Below, piece after piece: positions 29,301 through 33,921 of a stretch of DNA of 33,921 nt. Source of the stretch: Intoshia linei (Eukaryota > Orthonectida > Rhopaluridae); NCBI GenBank assembly GCA_001642005.1, contig LWCA01000282.1, positions 1 through 33,921 on the forward strand, written 5' to 3'. Positions within the stretch are counted from its first letter, which is position 1, and the number at the start of each line of letters is the position of its first letter. Position numbers and translations under genes: made by a program. Under the pieces are notes generated by a model. That model did no database searches, was not told where the DNA came from, and saw nothing but the letters and a program-made list of their open reading frames with translations.

Positions 29301-32300
29301 TTTTTTTTAAACTTATTTCTCTGAGTTTTATTACAACTTTCACTAACAACTTTATATTTTCAGATGAATTTTGAATATTACCTGAAAATCTAGAGTAGAT
29401 TTCATTGCTCCTAAATGCACGGGAATGTGAGGTGCATTTGCAACTAAATTTGCGTTTAAATCAAAAATTGCACAAGAAAAATCATATCTTTCCTAAAATT
29501 CATATGAGTAATGAATGAATTAGTGATTAATAAATATAAACAATCATTAATACAAAAATGTCATTACCTTGATGTTTGTAGAAACGCAAGTTTTTTGCAA
29601 AACTCTAAAATGTACTAAATATTTATTAAATATACGGTACTGTCCCATTTGTTCAGCTATGCTCATGAATCGATGTGAAAATATAGAAAGTTCAATGGGG
29701 TTAATGTTTTCAATCAATTCATCCTTTACATTACTATCAATCTAAATACAACATAAACAATAAAAATATTGGCATAAAATATATATAATAAAAATAAATC
29801 TATTCAATCCACCAAAAAATTACTGCAATACAATGGTACCAATCAAATATACAAATACAAAAATATATTAAAGTTTTACATATTTTTTTTGAAAGGATCA
29901 TTATTCCTTGATAAGCAATAAAGTAGTGACCTCCGGTTTACTATGATTTTTTATTTTTTTAATGATAATTATTAAATTTTGATAAAATGAAACGGCACGA
30001 TTATACTAATGTTGATAAATATGGTATACACTTTTGAACATGTATGAAAAATAATTAGAAAACCAACGATCCGTACATTAACCAACCTGTTATATTAAGT
30101 AATAAAGAATTTAGTCAGGAAATATAATACTGAATTATTTGATATACCCATATTAATGTATTAATATTATATGAAAAATTACATCTAACAATATGTTACT
30201 GTTTTCCAAAACAAGAGCAACGCAATTAGGTTCAACAAAAATTGTACTAAATTAAATTTTGAAAACAATAATTGAATGTGCATCAATTACAAAAAGTTTG
30301 GCATTTACGATGATGTTTATATTCTATTATGTTGTAAATTACTTTGTATCTACTATGATAATGGCAGGACCAAAAACTTTTTCATCACATTTAAGATGGT
30401 TCAAAAAGTGTATATTGGTAGTCCAAAACTTTTTGTTGTAAAAGACTTGTTTTTCCTAATCAATAAATAACTTGATGAATATGGTACTAATAATGAACAA
30501 TACAATTTTTTTGTAATTTTCATGGTTTAGGCAATTGATAAATGTAGTTTCATTTTTATTTTCTTTAATTAAAATTTTTAACTTTATGTCGACGACTAGT
30601 ATTTTTTTTTTATCCAGTACAAATCCAAATTCAGTTTTATATCTAAATTGTAATATAATGTTAAAATCTACAATGTAGATTCTACATCAACACAAATATC
30701 ATTATTTTTCAGTATTTTATCAATAAATCTAAATTATTCTATATAAAAGGAGAAAAATTACTTTAATATAAACAAATCATGTAATATGTTGTATGTATTT
30801 TCAATTAGTTCGTGTGTAATATTTGGCGTGAAAAATTCGTTAGACACATTATGCGTAATCAAAAGAGCATAAAACGTGTTTTTATACTTCATGTTCAAAG
30901 AAATTTCATAATTATTTGTACTACTGGAAAATAAAAAATATTAATGTAGATATTATAATTATAACACATGTATACATTTAATTATAATGTTATAATTTGC
31001 AAGTTTTAATTACTCTACATATCCATCATAAGACATTTCTTGGATTAAGATTTTGTGTAAAGATTTTAGTTCAGAGTTGATGGTAGATTTAAAATTATCT
31101 AAGAAATTACAATAAAGGTAAAATAATAGTTTATAATCTATTTCTCGACCCCTTCGCCTATAATAAAAATTATATGGCTTTCAAACTGTGAACCATTTAA
31201 AAATGTTTTTAATTTTATCCCAAAAAAATTTATTGATATTTATGTGAATTGATGTTTGTTAACTATAAAAAATTAATTTTTATCAAATATCTTATTATAA
31301 AACAATATTATAACGTTAATAATAATAACCAAACTATACATCTACTTTTTGTATGGAATAATATAGAAATACATGTATAGCTGGTTTAAAATATTTACCA
31401 AAAGTATACATTAAATTAGCTGAAATTTGTTTCTCATAAATGACATCAGCATATTGCAACCCTATTGCCGATAAAATTCCAGCATGTCTAAATTTTATTG
31501 AATTTATTTCAAATGTTGATATTTTTGGTATGCTCTCTAGTGGAGAGCCTATATTAACAAATAAATTATAAATTTAAAGTAAATTAGAAATTATTTATTA
31601 AATTACGTTTATTTCATATTATTACTGAAAATATCAAAATGAAGGCTTAATTTTTTTAGTTCATATATTCAGTTATAATTTGAAAATCCTTATCTATATA
31701 TAGTAAAAGTTGCTAAATATGGGTCTGTCAGTATCTGAAGCACGTAACCATTCATTTAAAAAATTATAAGAATAAGAATTTTAAAAATATCAAATCCTAC
31801 GTAATTTATATGGGCTAACCAAATAAAATATATCTCAATGCATTCAATTTTATTTAAGTTAGGATTTTAATTCTATATTCATTATTATTATTTATAATAC
31901 ATAATTTATCATAATTATAATTGATTACCTATGAATAAAACATTTTGATATTCCCAATTTGCGAGCGATACCACAAGCGTGCTGACCACCAGCTCCACCA
32001 AAACACGTTAATAAATGTTTTGATGTGTCATATCCACGACTCTAATTTAATAAACTAAACTAAGATAATGTGAAATATGCTCGACGTATAAAATGGAGTT
32101 AGCAAAATTCCTCTCTTTATTAAAAATTTTGCATTTATTTAAAATACTCTCTGTAAGTGGTGGGTAGATTTGATGGACAGCGGGCATGATTTAATTTTAA
32201 TTTCCTAAAAAGTGGCTGATCAAATCTATTTGAAAATTAATCTTAACATAATACGAACGATACGAACGTTAACTCTGTTCAAAGTGTACTAACACAATGA

Positions 32301-33921
32301 AATAACACAAAATTGTGAATTAACTATAATCTTTGATGCATTTAGCCAAACTACTGCTTTAAGATAGATAACTATAATAATAGTTCAATAAATCATTTAA
32401 ATCGTCGAAGTTTAATCCACCGAAGAGTTTTAAAAGAGTTTGTTACCTTATTTTAATTTTTTTCCTTAATCGGTTTCGATTCGCTAGTACCATTAAGAGA
32501 AAATCAGATTTGGTTTATTTTATATTCTAAGAAAAAAAATTTCCAATATTTTTTTAAATTTTTCCAAACCAACCACAGTTTGCTTATATTCGACGTACAT
32601 TTCACATTTTATACTTTGTTTAAAATTTCCCAAGAGAATTGATGCTGATCATAACTATTTAACATTTTACCTGTGTGAGTGATCTAATAGGTCTACACAT
32701 AGCCTCATTTGCTATATCAATATAACCGCTAGCCACCTCATACACTGTTAATGGTATAAATGTTTTTGATTTATAATAGTTGTTAATCTAAATTAAATTT
32801 TCAATATATACCTATTTTAAATATAAAAATATACCTTATTAGCTAAAATTTCAAATTTTTCAAAACTTTTTTTATAGTTAAGCGGTTCATTTCCACTACT
32901 ACCAAATATTTGAGGAAAAAAGTCGACCTGTATATGTCCAGTTATTAAATTGGCATCTGTAATGCATAATGGTCCGCCTAAATGGTTAAAATTAAAATTA
33001 TTGGTATGAAAATTTTTGTTTTTATATCTAAACCAGATATCAACAACTTTTTGCATCTCTTGGGCCACGTTTTAGAAAATTTACACATTATAAATTTCAA
33101 TTTTAACTGAAGAGAAACGGTTCAGTATATTCAATAAAATAAAATCCAGGGCGTTCTGGAAATTCAGTGTTAAAATGATTATTATGAGTCAATTATAATA
33201 AAAAATGTTTAAAGCGGGGTTAAATCTTTAAAAGTTGAAAAATAAATAATTTATATACATGTATTACGTAAATTATTAATAATTAACTTATAGGTCACAA
33301 AAATTATTCTGTGGGCTAGACAATGTGTTACACTGTGATATAAAACATGTTGATCAAGTGTTACGTAAAATTATTACTTTTGATTGGGTTATCACATTGA
33401 AAGTTAAATGGTACCAACCAGGGACAGCAAAGTAAAGACTCTGGACTACAGAGTCTTGATTCATGTATATTTTTTTATTTACTTTAATGTACAAAGTACA
33501 TTACATTTTAGGTAAGGGTGGTCCAAACTCAAAACGAATGAAAGCCAAAAAATACATTTTACAAATTTCGCGGCCGCAACTCTAAAAAAATTTTACATAA
33601 TTATTTCATCCTTTCTTCCCTTAGTTTTTACTCTTACTCCAATTTAAAAAACATTTTTCTTTCTTGCACAGCTTATTTACATATTACAAATATTAATCAA
33701 AGTTTTATTAAAATTTTTTATTATTTACCTGTAATAATGTACCTGTTCTACAAAATATATTACTAAACAATTTCGCCAGACACGCTTTAAACCACCCTGT
33801 TCTATGTTATGAATGAGAAAATTTAGATAATTACATTAGAGCGAACAATAATCAAAATTATAAAAAATGTTTTATTAATGCCAAACCTTTCCCATAGCAA
33901 GCTGAACCAGGATTTGATCCT
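23380..33921 (-). CDS. OPLAH-like: 5-oxoprolinase (ATP-hydrolysing), 5' end outside window
   Basis: Minus-strand exons, 5' to 3': 33921-33887, 32977-32835, 32787-32671, 32041-31929, 31487-31399, 31137-31014, 30923-30762, 30642-30504, 30455-30343, 30246-30183, 29741-29641, 29604-29568, 29492-29382, 29032-28931, 28140-27966, 25984-25875, 25839-25765, 25289-25134, 25094-24960, 24919-24764, 24686-24612, 24574-24492, 23928-23768, 23690-23596, 23433-23380. They give 907 residues in one frame; the family is about 1288. The enzyme opens 5-oxoproline to glutamate in the cytosolic glutathione cycle. HyuA part: [59 protein letters not shown]. HyuB part: [116 protein letters not shown] at the end. Introns of 36, 37 and 39 nt sit beside one of 2 kb. 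The small exons near 31137-30504 are the least certain. Confidence 0.93.
26381..26521 (+). repeat. 72-bp tandem duplication within copy C
   Basis: AATAAATTCACGTTrAAAAT through CCTTTAAAGGAGTG occurs twice, starting at 26381 and 26453, with only a few mismatches. The duplication is therefore recent relative to the divergence between copies A, B and C, which have this segment once. Confidence 0.8.
27744..27888 (+). repeat. three-copy minisatellite within copy C
   Basis: AAATTCTCsAACTCGTTTGA plus TTTTCAAAA starts at 27744, 27801 and 27846 (periods 57 and 45). The copies are separated by AT-rich spacers of different length. A minus-strand ORF across it only reflects the repetition. Confidence 0.8.
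28210..28520 (-). repeat. units of the dispersed repetitive family, copy C2
   Basis: It lies in the next 5-oxoprolinase intron (28141-28930). CTTACATCTTACCGGTCAAA, AGTCCTAGAATTTAAAAAAA and TTACACACACATAAC-type segments match units of copy A in the same orientation as that copy. Two diverged units are visible, at about 28235 and 28390. The rest of this intron is plain AT-rich sequence. Confidence 0.5.
33075..33320 (+). mobile_element. hAT-like MITE, copy 3 (truncated)
   Basis: It lies in the first 5-oxoprolinase intron of the window (32978-33886). It shares TTTCAATTTTAACTG, GAGAAACGGTTCA, TTCAGTGTTAAAATGATTAT and AAAATTATTCTGTGGGC with copies 1 and 2, but the terminal CAGGGATCGGCAACC end is missing and no clean target duplication is visible. 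Confidence 0.65.
33435..33457. repeat. perfect short hairpin
   Basis: AAGACTCTG and CAGAGTCTT form a perfect 9-bp stem around the 5-base loop GACTA, in a 5-oxoprolinase intron. It is probably part of old transposon debris; no function can be read from it. Confidence 0.5.

Noticed and set aside
31138-31157. Upstream acceptor (ending 31158) for the 5-oxoprolinase exon at 31137-31014.
   Set aside because: Phase does not match the preceding exon; the AG at 31138-31139 does.
33490-33575. Possible further hAT-type MITE around GGGTGGTCCAAACTC and GCGGCCGC.
   Set aside because: The start resembles such elements, but no second terminus or target duplication could be found by eye.

Overview
The window is nuclear DNA of an animal: very AT-rich, with genes split by GT-AG introns, and with families expected of Metazoa (two hormone-sensitive lipases, a BAF57-type HMG protein, an ING PHD protein, the V-ATPase proteolipid, cytosolic-type histidyl-tRNA synthetase, 5-oxoprolinase). 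The introns fall into two classes: a minimal class of about 35-60 nt (35, 35, 36, 37 and 39 nt in several genes) and long ones of 0.3-2.7 kb, the longest of which carry transposon debris. This suggests a compact-intron invertebrate. I cannot assign a phylum from the sequence alone.

Layout. 1-468: end of a decayed Tc1-like transposon, minus strand. 708-3244 (+): 3' part of a first hormone-sensitive lipase gene. 3274-3564 (-): small unidentified ORF. 3990-10514 (+): complete second hormone-sensitive lipase gene, 11 exons, with a hAT remnant and a 1.7 kb dispersed repeat in intron 8. 11402-13118 (+): SMARCE1/BAF57-like HMG-box gene with a long Q/N-rich tail. 13441-13999 (+): V-ATPase subunit c with two 35-nt introns. 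14108-18279 (-): ING-family gene with a 33-nt exon and a 1.68 kb hAT element in an intron. 19175-23349 (+): histidyl-tRNA synthetase, 13 exons, with nested inverted-repeat and hAT-type insertions. 23380-33921 (-): 5-oxoprolinase, 25 exons in the window, 5' end beyond the right edge.

All exon models were built by hand from splice signals, phase agreement and remembered family motifs. Every junction keeps the reading frame, which is the strongest internal support. The genes are unrelated housekeeping, metabolic or chromatin genes and do not form a pathway. The clearest arrangements are the tandem lipase pair, a divergent ING/HARS pair with about 0.9 kb between starts, and a convergent HARS/OPLAH pair with only 30 bp between stop codons.

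I found no CRISPR array, rRNA or tRNA. The most unusual signal is a dispersed family built of internally repeated units. It has three colinear copies in introns of three genes, apparent fragments elsewhere, and one copy that looks like a head-to-tail dimer.
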